A stretch of 64,000 nucleotides of DNA from an uncultured bacterium (GTDB lineage: Bacteria; Cyanobacteriota; Vampirovibrionia; Gastranaerophilales; Gastranaerophilaceae). The stretch lies in the NCBI GenBank assembly GCA_902475545.1, contig CABRZP010000002.1, forward strand, positions 62,001 through 126,000, given 5' to 3'. The notes under the pieces are model-generated. The model worked only from the letters and a program-made list of their open reading frames with translations. It was not told the DNA's origin and made no database searches. Numbering within the stretch: the first letter of the stretch is position 1; each line of letters begins with the position of its first letter. Made by a program: the position numbers and the translations under genes. This document shows positions 43,310-51,800 of this stretch, one piece after another.

Positions 43310-44420
43310 TTATATTCTCCATTAACAATTCCAATTCAGTCTCTTCAATCTCACAAGTTAATGACAATCGTAGTCTTGAAGTTCCGGCTGGAACGGTTGG
43401 GGGTCTTATCGGAAGTGTAAAATAGCCGTTATGGAACAAGACTTCACATAAATCAACCGTATCTTTATTTTCGCCAACAATAACCGGAATAATATGGCTG
43501 TCACTTCCAAATTTTTTAGCAATAGAAAGCATTCTTTTGCGTTTTTCTTTTACAAGAGGAAATTTATTTTCAATAATCCATTTTGTAAAAGCAATATTTA
43601 CAGGAGGAAGTGCAGTTGAAAAAATAAATGAACGAGATTTATTAATTAAAAAATCAATTAATACTTTTGAACCTACAACAAAAGCACCCATTGAACCGAC
43701 AGCTTTTCCAAATGTTCCGACAATTAAGTCAACATCATTTATAATTCCGAGTTCTTCTGCAACTCCTAAGCCTTTTTCTCCAAAAACTCCGAAAGCATGG
43801 GCTTCATCAATTATAAGATTACAGTTGTATTTTTTCTTTAATTCAATAATTTTCTTCAAATCTTCAATATCGCCATCCATAGAAAAAACACTTTCTGTTA
43901 TTATGAAAGCATTTTTGTAATTTTTTCGCTCACGAATTAACAGTTTTTCAAGAGCTTCCATATTGTTATGAGGAAATCTGAAAAATTTACCGTCGGATAA
44001 TTTCATTCCGTCAATAATACTTGCATGATTTAATTTGTCTGAAAAAATCACATCTCCTTTTTGATTTAAAGCACTTGAAATCCCGACATTTGCGTGGTAA
44101 CCGCTGTTATATATAAGAGCGGATTCTTTGCCATACAAATCAGATAATAATTTTTCCAATTCACTATATACAGGCAGTGTTCCTGTCAAAAGCCTTGCAG
44201 ATGCACTTCCGAACGAATATTCAGCACCGGCAGAATTCAAGAACTCTTCTGTTATTTGCTTATTATCTGCAAAGTTCAAATAATTATTCGAAGAAAGATT
44301 TAAAAGTTTTTTACCTTTAAAATAAATATATTTTTCATCTTTCCCTTCAAAATTTTTTAAATCCCTAAAATGTGAATGCTTTTTTAATTCATCCAGAATA
44401 TTTTTATAATCCTCATACAT
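43278..44420 (-). CDS. bioF: 8-amino-7-oxononanoate synthase BioF
   Basis: The product has 380 residues. This PLP enzyme joins pimeloyl-ACP/CoA and alanine. Family landmarks are LNLSSNNYLNFADN near 40, the FGSASARLLTGT segment near 70, IIDEAHAFGVFGEKG near 206, and the catalytic lysine in VGTFGKAVGSMGAF near 240. The C-terminal RPPTVPAGTSRLRLSL is typical of the family. It overlaps bioG by 32 bases. No clear ribosome site precedes the ATG. It is first in the operon, divergent from the radical SAM gene. Confidence 0.94.
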   Translation of the reverse strand: MYEDYKNILDELKKHSHFRDLKNFEGKDEKYIYFKGKKLLNLSSNNYLNFADNKQITEEFLNSAGAEYSFGSASARLLTGTLPVYSELEKLLSDLYGKESALIYNSGYHANVGISSALNQKGDVIFSDKLNHASIIDGMKLSDGKFFRFPHNNMEALEKLLIRERKNYKNAFIITESVFSMDGDIEDLKKIIELKKKYNCNLIIDEAHAFGVFGEKGLGVAEELGIINDVDLIVGTFGKAVGSMGAFVVGSKVLIDFLINKSRSFIFSTALPPVNIAFTKWIIENKFPLVKEKRKRMLSIAKKFGSDSHIIPVIVGENKDTVDLCEVLFHNGYFTLPIRPPTVPAGTSRLRLSLTCEIEETELELLMENINEKLLVKQTK

Positions 44421-44521
44421 AATTTTAATCTATGACAAAAAGGGGTAAATGTCCATAGGAATTGATACTTGTAAAAAAACTTTGTGTGTATGATAATGTT
44501 GACATACAAAAAGGGTATGAC

Positions 44522-45163
44522 ATGTCAAATATTTTAGTTTACGAACTGGATAAAAAGATTTATATAAATTTAACAAACAGATGTACAAATGAATGTATTT
44601 TTTGTTTAAGACAGGATAAAGATGATGTATGTGGTCAGAAATTGTGGCTTGAAAGCGAAGATTTTACTGCAGAAGATGTGATAAATCAGTATAATGATAT
44701 TCTGTTAAAAGGTAAAAATAACGGAATTGAATACGCCAAAGAAGTAATTTTTTGCGGATATGGTGAGCCTCTTTTGAAATTTGAAGTATTAAGATTAGTA
44801 GCAAAATATATCAAAGAAAACTATCCTGAAGTAAAAATACGAATAAATACAAACGGACATGCCAATTTTGTATATAAAGAGAATGTTGTTGAAGATTTAA
44901 AAGGGCTTATTGATGAAATATCTGTAAGTTTGAATGCTGTTTCTTCGGATGAATACGATGAACTCTCTCAACCAAAATTTGAGGGTGCTTATGAAGAAGT
45001 TAAAAAATTCATTAAATGTTGTTCTAATGCCGGTATAAAAACAGTAGCATCTATTGTTGACGGTTATAAAGGTAGAAGACTAGATGTTCAAAAATGTGAA
45101 CAAATTGCAAACGAACTTGGTGCGACTCTAAGAGTTAGAGAATGGATTCAGGGAGGATACTAA
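44522..45163 (+). CDS. Radical SAM protein (TatD-linked type)
   Basis: From the ATG at 44522 (AAAGGG upstream, preferred over 44462) the product has 213 residues. CTNECIFC supplies the three cysteines for the 4Fe-4S cluster (CxxxCxxC) that cleaves S-adenosylmethionine. EVIFCGYGEPLLKFE is the GGE-like SAM contact, and INTNGHA a further core motif. The short length and pattern fit the TatD-linked radical SAM family. Substrate is unknown. No TatD nuclease is seen here. It is followed without a gap by a small GTG-started gene. Confidence 0.82.
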   Translation: MSNILVYELDKKIYINLTNRCTNECIFCLRQDKDDVCGQKLWLESEDFTAEDVINQYNDILLKGKNNGIEYAKEVIFCGYGEPLLKFEVLRLVAKYIKENYPEVKIRINTNGHANFVYKENVVEDLKGLIDEISVSLNAVSSDEYDELSQPKFEGAYEEVKKFIKCCSNAGIKTVASIVDGYKGRRLDVQKCEQIANELGATLRVREWIQGGY

Positions 45164-45403
45164 GTGAAAGTTGATGCAATCAGTTTCGGAAGTAATCCTA
45201 AAAGCCCTGTAAACCATGAGGAAATGCAAAATAAAGCATTGCTTGAAATTTGGAAACATTATCAGGAAACAGGAGATTATAGTCCTGCCAGAATAGATTA
45301 TTTTGAAGGCAGAGAACCTAAAATTACATATATTAAAGTCAAAAAATCTTCTAATATTTTTTCAAAATTAGTAAATATATTTAAAAAAGTAATAAAAAGA
45401 TAA
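45164..45403 (+). CDS. Small lineage-type protein with ISFGS motif
   Basis: The product has 79 residues from a GTG that directly follows the radical SAM stop codon, with GGAGG ten bases upstream. It opens KVDAISFGSNPKSP, one of the short N-terminal motifs shared among unknown proteins in this window, and ends in a basic amphipathic helix (FSKLVNIFKKVIKR) that could bind membrane. It is coupled to the radical SAM gene, so it could be its peptide substrate or partner; this is speculative. Confidence 0.6.
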   Translation: MKVDAISFGSNPKSPVNHEEMQNKALLEIWKHYQETGDYSPARIDYFEGREPKITYIKVKKSSNIFSKLVNIFKKVIKR

Positions 45404-45431
45404 TTATAACAAACAAAAGAAAGGACGAAAA

Positions 45432-47597
45432 ATGAACAGTAATTTAGACAAAATTATGAAACCAAAAGCCATTGCTGTTGTTGGTGCTTCAACTAAAGAA
45501 CACACAATCGGCTCTGACATTATGAAAAGATTACAAGAATACAAATTTAACGGTAAAATCTATCCTGTAAACCCTAAAGGTGGAATTATCGAAGGTTTAC
45601 AAGCTTATACTTCAGTAAATGAAATTCCTGGTGAAGTTGATTTAGCTATTATTGTTGTTAATGCTAAATTCGTATTATCAACAATTGATCAATGTCACGA
45701 AAAAGGTATTAAAGGTCTTTGTATCATTACCGCAGGCTTCAAAGAAACCGGTAAAGAAGGTGCTGAAGCTGAAAAAGCATTATTAGCTAAAGTTAGAGAA
45801 TACGGTATGAGATGCGTTGGTCCTAACTGTTTAGGTGTTGTAAACACTGATCCTGAAGTTAGAATGGACGGATGTTTCGCTGAATCTCTTCCTGAACGTG
45901 GACATATTGGTTTCGTTTCTCAATCAGGTGCTTTAGGCGGCGGTATTTTAAATATCTTGAAAGACCTTAACTTAGGTTTTGCTCAATTTATTTCTATCGG
46001 TAATCAAGCTGATGTTAATGCTGAAACTGCTATGGAATACTGGGAAAATGAAGAAGATGTTGAACAAATTCTTCTTTATATGGAATCAATTCAAAATCCT
46101 TCAAACTTCAGAAAATTAGCTACAAGAATTTCTAAGAAAAAACCTGTATTAGCATTAAAAGCTGGTAGATCTGCTGCAGGTGCTTCTGCTGCTTCTTCAC
46201 ACACAGGTTCATTAGCTGGTGCTGATAAAGCTGCTAACGCATTATTAGCTCAATCAGGTGTAATCAGAGAATACTCTTTGAAAAACTTATTTGCAACAGC
46301 TAAAGTTTTTGCTAACTGCCCTATTCCAAAAGGTGACAGAGTTGCAATCATCACTAACTCAGGTGGTCCTGGTATTATGGCTACTGATGCGGTTTGTGAA
46401 TATGGTATGCAAATGGCTCAAATTACTGATGCGACTAAAGAAAAACTTAGAAGCTTCTTACCATCAGCTGCTTCTGTTAAAAACCCTATCGATATGATTG
46501 CATCAGCTCCTATTGAACACTATAAAGAAACTTTAAAAACAGTTATTGCTGATGAAAATGTTGATATGATTATGGTTATTTATTTACCATTCTTAGGTTT
46601 GAAAGATATCGATGTTGCTAAAGCTGTTATGGAAATTAAAGCTCAATATCCAGAAAAACCTGTTATCGGTGTGTTCATGACTAAGAGTGATTTCTTCACA
46701 GCATTGTCTGATTTAGATGTTAATATGCCATTCTTTATGTATGCTGAAGAAGCTGCTGACGGATTTAACAGATTAAATCAACAAAGAAAATGGATGGAAA
46801 GACCAGAAGGTCAAATTCCTGTTTATGATGTTGACAGAGAAAGAGCTAAACAAATTATCAAACAATCATTATCTGAAGGTCGTGCTCAATTAACAACTCG
46901 TGAATCAATTGATGTTCTTGATGCTTATGGTATCAGAGTTTGTAAATCTGGATTTGCTACAACTGAACAAGAAGTTGTAGAAGTTGGTAATTCAATTGGT
47001 TACCCTGTAGTTATGAAAATGACATCTAAAACGACTTCTCACAAAACAGATGTTGGCGGTGTAAGAGTTAACATCCAATCAGAAGAACAGTTAAGAGCTG
47101 AATACAAAGACTTAATCGCTAAATTAACAGAAAAAGGACTTATCGATGGTCTTGAAGGTGTAATCATTCAAGAAATGGTTAAAGGTAATCGTGAAATGGT
47201 TTGTGGTATTGCAACAGATCCTCAATACGGACCAATGATGATGTTTGGCTTAGGTGGTGTATTTATTGAAGTTATGAAAGACGTAACTTTCAGAATCGCT
47301 CCTTTAACTGATATCGATGCAAAAGAAATGATTAAATCTGTTAAAGCATACAAATTATTAGAAGGTGCAAGAGGAACAACTCCTGCACAAATGGATCAAA
47401 TTGAAGAAACTCTATTAAGATTGTCTCAATTAGTTCATGACTTCAGTTTCATTGATGAGTTAGATATTAACCCATTATTGATTTCTGAAAAAACAGGTGA
47501 AGGTATCGCAGTTGACGGACGTATCAAAGTTCGTTTAGAAGAAGCTAAAGAAGCATTAGCTTGTGCTTGTGGCTCTTGCTGTGGATGCAGTCACTAA
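45432..47597 (+). CDS. ADP-forming acetyl-CoA synthetase, fused alpha-beta
   Basis: The product has 721 residues. The CoA-binding domain begins at PKAIAVVGASTKEH. The phospho-histidine loop is SHTGSLAGADKAANALL near 256, and the C-terminal ATP-grasp domain includes VVMKMTSKTTSHKTDVGGVR. It converts acetyl-CoA, ADP and phosphate to acetate, CoA and ATP, conserving energy in fermenters. Codons are visibly more biased (GCT, GGT, AAC, TTC, TTA) than in neighbours, implying high expression. The C-terminus ends in a cysteine-rich tail (CACGSCCGCSH), absent from standard enzymes. A strong terminator follows. Confidence 0.93.
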   Translation: MNSNLDKIMKPKAIAVVGASTKEHTIGSDIMKRLQEYKFNGKIYPVNPKGGIIEGLQAYTSVNEIPGEVDLAIIVVNAKFVLSTIDQCHEKGIKGLCIITAGFKETGKEGAEAEKALLAKVREYGMRCVGPNCLGVVNTDPEVRMDGCFAESLPERGHIGFVSQSGALGGGILNILKDLNLGFAQFISIGNQADVNAETAMEYWENEEDVEQILLYMESIQNPSNFRKLATRISKKKPVLALKAGRSAAGASAASSHTGSLAGADKAANALLAQSGVIREYSLKNLFATAKVFANCPIPKGDRVAIITNSGGPGIMATDAVCEYGMQMAQITDATKEKLRSFLPSAASVKNPIDMIASAPIEHYKETLKTVIADENVDMIMVIYLPFLGLKDIDVAKAVMEIKAQYPEKPVIGVFMTKSDFFTALSDLDVNMPFFMYAEEAADGFNRLNQQRKWMERPEGQIPVYDVDRERAKQIIKQSLSEGRAQLTTRESIDVLDAYGIRVCKSGFATTEQEVVEVGNSIGYPVVMKMTSKTTSHKTDVGGVRVNIQSEEQLRAEYKDLIAKLTEKGLIDGLEGVIIQEMVKGNREMVCGIATDPQYGPMMMFGLGGVFIEVMKDVTFRIAPLTDIDAKEMIKSVKAYKLLEGARGTTPAQMDQIEETLLRLSQLVHDFSFIDELDINPLLISEKTGEGIAVDGRIKVRLEEAKEALACACGSCCGCSH

Positions 47598-47616
47598 TTT
47601 GTGATTGAATAAATAT

Positions 47617-47648
47617 AACCCGATTTCCATTACGGAAATCGGGTTTTT
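47617..47648 (+). terminator. Rho-independent terminator after the acetyl-CoA synthetase gene
   Basis: A perfect stem AACCCGATTTCC/GGAAATCGGGTT, loop ATTAC, then T residues. Confidence 0.92.
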
Positions 47649-47694
47649 ACCTCAAATAACCCCAAAATGAAATATAAATAGAAAGGCTTGGAGA

Positions 47695-47976
47695 ATGAAA
47701 ATTTTTAGAGTAATTTCTGCCGCAAGGTGTGCGTTAGCAGATAGGTATTGTATAACCCGCGGTGCTAAAGGCAAATATCCACAGGGCGAGAATTATTATA
47801 ATATATTAGTAAGAGAGTCCGGACAGTCTACCCACAATCCCGTAGAGGTAGCAAAAAATTTTCGTGCTGCATATATACATAATTATAAACGGATAAAACG
47901 TACCGAGCAAATGATGCATCAGTTTGATCCCCCGTCATTAGCAGCAAGAATTTACCATAGAATGTTTAAAAAATAA
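47695..47976 (+). CDS. Small basic unknown protein
   Basis: The product has 93 residues with a GGAG ribosome site. It is strongly basic with many His/Arg/Tyr (IYHRMFKK end) and two cysteines near the start (AARCALADRYC). It has no recognised domain. It ends inside a hairpin shared with the convergent gene at 48003. Base composition is a little less AT-rich than its neighbours. It could be an RNA- or membrane-binding peptide. Confidence 0.6.
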   Translation: MKIFRVISAARCALADRYCITRGAKGKYPQGENYYNILVRESGQSTHNPVEVAKNFRAAYIHNYKRIKRTEQMMHQFDPPSLAARIYHRMFKK

Positions 47977-48003
47977 AATCCCATAATATATGGGATTTTA
48001 TTT
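47971..48003. terminator. Bidirectional terminator shared by two convergent small genes
   Basis: A perfect 15-base stem AAATAAAATCCCATA with a three-base loop overlaps both stop codons. Confidence 0.88.
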
Positions 48004-48209
48004 TAGCGGTATTTAATGTTCGCATAATATAATGCTCTTACAAATCTGAAAAATTTGGAGAATATATCTTGTTTTCTTTTTTGTACACGCTCTAAATATT
48101 CAGGGTGGAATTCTCTTGGTGCAGATGAGGATAATCTGTTATCAGGCATAGCTCTATGCTTATTTATATTTGATATGGGAGTGTATTGGATGCGTTTTAC
48201 TTTAAACAT
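48003..48209 (-). CDS. Small basic unknown protein downstream of recG
   Basis: The product has 68 residues with AAAGGAAA before the ATG. It is basic, with a central RLSSSAPREFHPEYLERVQ and a final aromatic amphipathic helix (KFFRFVRALYYANIKYR). It lies 43 bases after recG and ends in the shared terminator, so it is probably the last gene of the ruvB-recG unit. No known domain. Confidence 0.55.
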   Translation of the reverse strand: MFKVKRIQYTPISNINKHRAMPDNRLSSSAPREFHPEYLERVQKRKQDIFSKFFRFVRALYYANIKYR

Positions 48210-48252
48210 TTTATATTTCCTTTGTCTTAAAATAATTTATACTACATTTGTA

Positions 48253-50646
48253 TTATATATCCAATCCGGTGAACATTTCAAGAGCCGTTACATTTTTAAG
48301 CATTGGAAAATCTTCTATATTATAATTTTTTACAAAATCGATGGCTTCATTACGTGCAATTTCGAGAATTTTTGCATCTCGTACAATATCTGAAATTATT
48401 AAATCCGGTAAACCTGATTGGCGTGTTCCTAAAAATTCTCCCGGACCGCGAAGTTGTAAGTCTTTTTCGGCAATAACAAATCCGTCATTTGTTTCAACCA
48501 TAATACTTAACCTTTCACGGGTTTCTTGCGAACGAGAGGAGGTAATCAACACACAATATGATTGAAGGCTGTTTCTTCCGACACGTCCTCTTAGTTGGTG
48601 TAATTGTGAAAGCCCGAAACGTTCAGCATTTTCAATAACCATAACTGTTGCGTTTGGAACATCAACCCCTACTTCAACTACTGTTGTGGAAACTAATATG
48701 TCATATTTACCATCTTTAAAGTCCTTCATTACTTCATCTTTTTCATCATTTTTTAGTTTACCGTGTAAAAGTCCGACTTTAAATTGTGGGAATACTTCTG
48801 TTTGTAATCGTTCCGCTTCAATAGTAGCTGCTTTTGCCGAAAGAGTTTCGCTTTCTTCGATTAAAGGGTACACAATATAAGCTTGCCTGCCTTCTTCAAC
48901 TTCACGTTTTATTAAATCCCAAACTTGTTTATGTGCACCTGTTAAAACTGTTTTTATTGGTTTTCTTCCTTTTGGAAGCTCATTGATAACTGTCAAATCT
49001 AAGTCTCCATGAACAGTAAGTGCAAGAGTTCTTGGAATTGGGGTTGCAGTCATTGTAAGTATTTGCGGGTTTTGAGATTTCTTTTTTAATACGTTGCGTT
49101 GTTTAACTCCAAAACGATGCTGTTCATCAACAACGATGGCACCCAGATTGTTAAATTCAACATTTTCTTGAATTAGGGCATGAGTTCCGACAGCGATATG
49201 AGTTTGTCCGTTTTTTAAATCAGTTTCAAATTTTTGGCGGATTTTTTTACCATGACTTCCCAGAAATAGCCCTACACTCAGTCCCATTGGGGTAAGCCAT
49301 TGAATTAAATTGTTGTAGTGTTGTTGGGCAAGGATTTCTGTAGGTGCCATGATTGCACCCTGATACCCGTTTTCGATTGCTGCAAGCAGCATGATTGTTG
49401 CAACAACAGTTTTTCCGCTGCCGACATCACCTTGCAGCAGTCTTTGCATTGGTACATCTGAATTCATATCTTGCAAAATTTCATTAACTGCTTGTTTTTG
49501 ACCGGAGGTTAATTCAAACGGAAGACTTTTAATAAACTGTTGTACCAGTCCGTCTTTAGCAACATGCAAAGCGTATGAAGATGTATTTTTCGCAGTGTTT
49601 TCACGGAGACGTATGAGTTTTAACTGGATTAAGAACAACTCTTCAAATATAAGAGAAAATCTTGCATGTTCCAGAGCGTCCATTGAATCCGGAAAATGTA
49701 TCTGGCGGACAGCATCTTTTTTATCCATTATTCCAAGTCTTTCCCTATTGAAATCAGGAATAATATTTTTTATATCATCTTTGTACAATTCAATTGCATT
49801 AAAAATAGCTTTGCGTAAGGTTTTTATGCTTAAATTTTCGCAAACGGTATAAATAGGAACAATTCTTGCGATGTTTAAATTTGAATCAGGATTTTCTAAA
49901 AATTCTCCTGTCATAATTGAATATGTTGGTTTATCCATTGTTAATTGTCCGCTGTAGTTATTTCGTTTTACTACTCCGGAAATCATAATTCCTGCGTTTT
50001 GCGGAAATTGGGCTTTCATTCTTTCCAGTAAGTATCTGTTGCCTTTTGCATTGAAGAAGCTTAGTTCAAATCTGCCGCTCTCATCTGCAATAACTACTTT
50101 TGTTACGGATAAATTGTTTTTTGTGTTGAAAGATGAAACTGATTTAATATATCCGAAAACTGTTGTTGTCAGACCTTCTTTTAAATTTTTGATAAGGGTT
50201 CGTGATGAATAATCAATATGTTTTTTAGGGAAATACATCATTAAATCTTGAGCAGTGAATATTCCGAGTTTATTGAATTTAAATGCAACTTTCGGACCGA
50301 CTCCTTTAATATACATTACGTCAACTTCAGAAGGGTGTTTTGTTCTCTGAATTTGACGTTCGTTTTCTTCTTTTTGCTCAATAATATCTTGCTGTAAGTC
50401 AGCTTTTATAACCCTGATTAAGTGCTCAATAGCTTTTCTTCTGTCAGGCATGGAGGAAACGGGATATAATTCAAATGCTTCTATAACAACTGCCCAGCGG
50501 GGATTTTTTTTAGATTTTTTATAATTTTTTTGAGCTTCTTTTTTTATAAAACTTGAAAATTTTTGCGTTTTACCATGAATATCGATATAACGATATTTTT
50601 TTTCAATTTCTATGGCTGCTTTTATTTTATCAAGATTTTCAATCAT
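48253..50646 (-). CDS. recG: ATP-dependent DNA helicase RecG (long form)
   Basis: The product has 797 residues. RecG remodels forks and Holliday junctions. The wedge/OB domain begins around IKGVGPKVAFKFNKLGI near 115. Walker A LLQGDVGSGKTVVATIM near 400, DEQHRFG near 500, TATPIPRTLA near 525 and the C-terminal QLRGRVGRNSLQSYC complete the helicase. The N-terminal extension of about 110 helical residues before the wedge domain is like the longer cyanobacterial and plastid RecG, and supports the lineage assignment. It follows ruvB by 25 bases. Confidence 0.96.
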   Translation of the reverse strand: MIENLDKIKAAIEIEKKYRYIDIHGKTQKFSSFIKKEAQKNYKKSKKNPRWAVVIEAFELYPVSSMPDRRKAIEHLIRVIKADLQQDIIEQKEENERQIQRTKHPSEVDVMYIKGVGPKVAFKFNKLGIFTAQDLMMYFPKKHIDYSSRTLIKNLKEGLTTTVFGYIKSVSSFNTKNNLSVTKVVIADESGRFELSFFNAKGNRYLLERMKAQFPQNAGIMISGVVKRNNYSGQLTMDKPTYSIMTGEFLENPDSNLNIARIVPIYTVCENLSIKTLRKAIFNAIELYKDDIKNIIPDFNRERLGIMDKKDAVRQIHFPDSMDALEHARFSLIFEELFLIQLKLIRLRENTAKNTSSYALHVAKDGLVQQFIKSLPFELTSGQKQAVNEILQDMNSDVPMQRLLQGDVGSGKTVVATIMLLAAIENGYQGAIMAPTEILAQQHYNNLIQWLTPMGLSVGLFLGSHGKKIRQKFETDLKNGQTHIAVGTHALIQENVEFNNLGAIVVDEQHRFGVKQRNVLKKKSQNPQILTMTATPIPRTLALTVHGDLDLTVINELPKGRKPIKTVLTGAHKQVWDLIKREVEEGRQAYIVYPLIEESETLSAKAATIEAERLQTEVFPQFKVGLLHGKLKNDEKDEVMKDFKDGKYDILVSTTVVEVGVDVPNATVMVIENAERFGLSQLHQLRGRVGRNSLQSYCVLITSSRSQETRERLSIMVETNDGFVIAEKDLQLRGPGEFLGTRQSGLPDLIISDIVRDAKILEIARNEAIDFVKNYNIEDFPMLKNVTALEMFTGLDI

Positions 50647-50671
50647 AGTGAACGATTATCCGTTTGTAAGT

Positions 50672-51745
50672 TTAAAATAAGCTTTGTTGTGTAGAATCGG
50701 AATGTTTATTTTTATATCCAAGATGCCTGTAAGTCTCCGGAGATACTTTTCTTCCTCGAGGTGTTCTTTGAAGTAATCCTGCTTGTAATAGGAAAGGTTC
50801 ACAAACATCTTCAATTGTTCTGGCATCTTCGCCAATTGCAGCAGCAATAGTTTCAATACCAACAGGACCGCCGTCATATTTTTCGATAATTAGTTTTAAA
50901 AGATTTCTATCTGTTGTGTCAAGTCCAAATTCATCTATTTTTAAAATATCCAGAGATTCATTTGCGATTTGTTCAGTAATTTTGCCGTCATGCTTTACAA
51001 GAGCATAATCACTTACTCTTTTAATCAATCTGTTTGCGATACGTGGAGTGCCTCTGGAACGTCTTGCAATTGCAATTGCTCCTTCGTCATCAATCTCAAT
51101 TTCTAAAATTCCTGCAGTTCGTTTTATTACTTGAGAGAGTTCTTTATTTGTGTAGAATTCAAGTCTGTGAATAATACCAAACCTGTCACGCAATGGTCCT
51201 GATAATTCACCGGCTTTTGTGGTTGCACCAATCAATGTGAATTTTGGAAGTGGAACTCGCAAAGTTTTTACAGTCTGGCTTTTACCTGTTGTCATATCAA
51301 GGTAAAAATCTTCCATTGCAGGATATAATATTTCTTCTGCAACTTTGTTTAGTCTGTGTATTTCATCAATAAAAAGTATTTCTCCGCCTTGAAGAGACAT
51401 TAAGATTCCAATAATATCTCGGGGTCTTTCAAGTGCAGGAGCTGAAGTTATTTTAATTTCTACACCCATTTCCTGAGCAATAACACCTGCAAGAGTTGTT
51501 TTACCAAGTCCGGGAGGTCCATAAAACAGCAGGTGATCAAGAGGTTTTTCTCTTCGTTTTGCAGCTTCAATAGTGATTTTTAGGGTATCTTTTAATGCAC
51601 TTTGACCAATATATGTATCAAAAGATTTTGGACGAATACAATTTTCAAAATTTTTGTCATAATCAATTGCTTCCGGTTTTACAACAGGATTTTTTTGATG
51701 TGTTGTTTGTGTTTGAAAATCATTGTCGTCAGAGATAATACTCAT
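50672..51745 (-). CDS. ruvB: Holliday junction branch migration ATPase RuvB
   Basis: The product has 357 residues. It is an AAA+ motor with LLFYGPPGLGKTTLAGVIAQEMG near 72, Walker B EILFIDEIHRLN near 120, sensor-1 TLIGATTKAGELS near 165, and the winged-helix C-terminus (RTPRGRKVSPETYRHLG). It drives branch migration together with RuvA (not in this window). A hydrophilic N-terminal extension of about 30 residues is present. AAGGGGAAAAG precedes the ATG. It lies upstream of recG, an obvious repair pair. Confidence 0.97.
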   Translation of the reverse strand: MSIISDDNDFQTQTTHQKNPVVKPEAIDYDKNFENCIRPKSFDTYIGQSALKDTLKITIEAAKRREKPLDHLLFYGPPGLGKTTLAGVIAQEMGVEIKITSAPALERPRDIIGILMSLQGGEILFIDEIHRLNKVAEEILYPAMEDFYLDMTTGKSQTVKTLRVPLPKFTLIGATTKAGELSGPLRDRFGIIHRLEFYTNKELSQVIKRTAGILEIEIDDEGAIAIARRSRGTPRIANRLIKRVSDYALVKHDGKITEQIANESLDILKIDEFGLDTTDRNLLKLIIEKYDGGPVGIETIAAAIGEDARTIEDVCEPFLLQAGLLQRTPRGRKVSPETYRHLGYKNKHSDSTQQSLF

Positions 51746-51800
51746 TACTTTTCCCCTTCTTACTTTATAATAGCATAAAGCAATATATTAGGGAAAGTAT

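Noticed and set aside
44470..44516. TTGT...AC / GT...ACAA dyad upstream of bioF as a BirA biotin operator
   Set aside because: The inner bases of the arms do not match the expected TTGTTAACC-type sequence, and the spacing is only roughly right.
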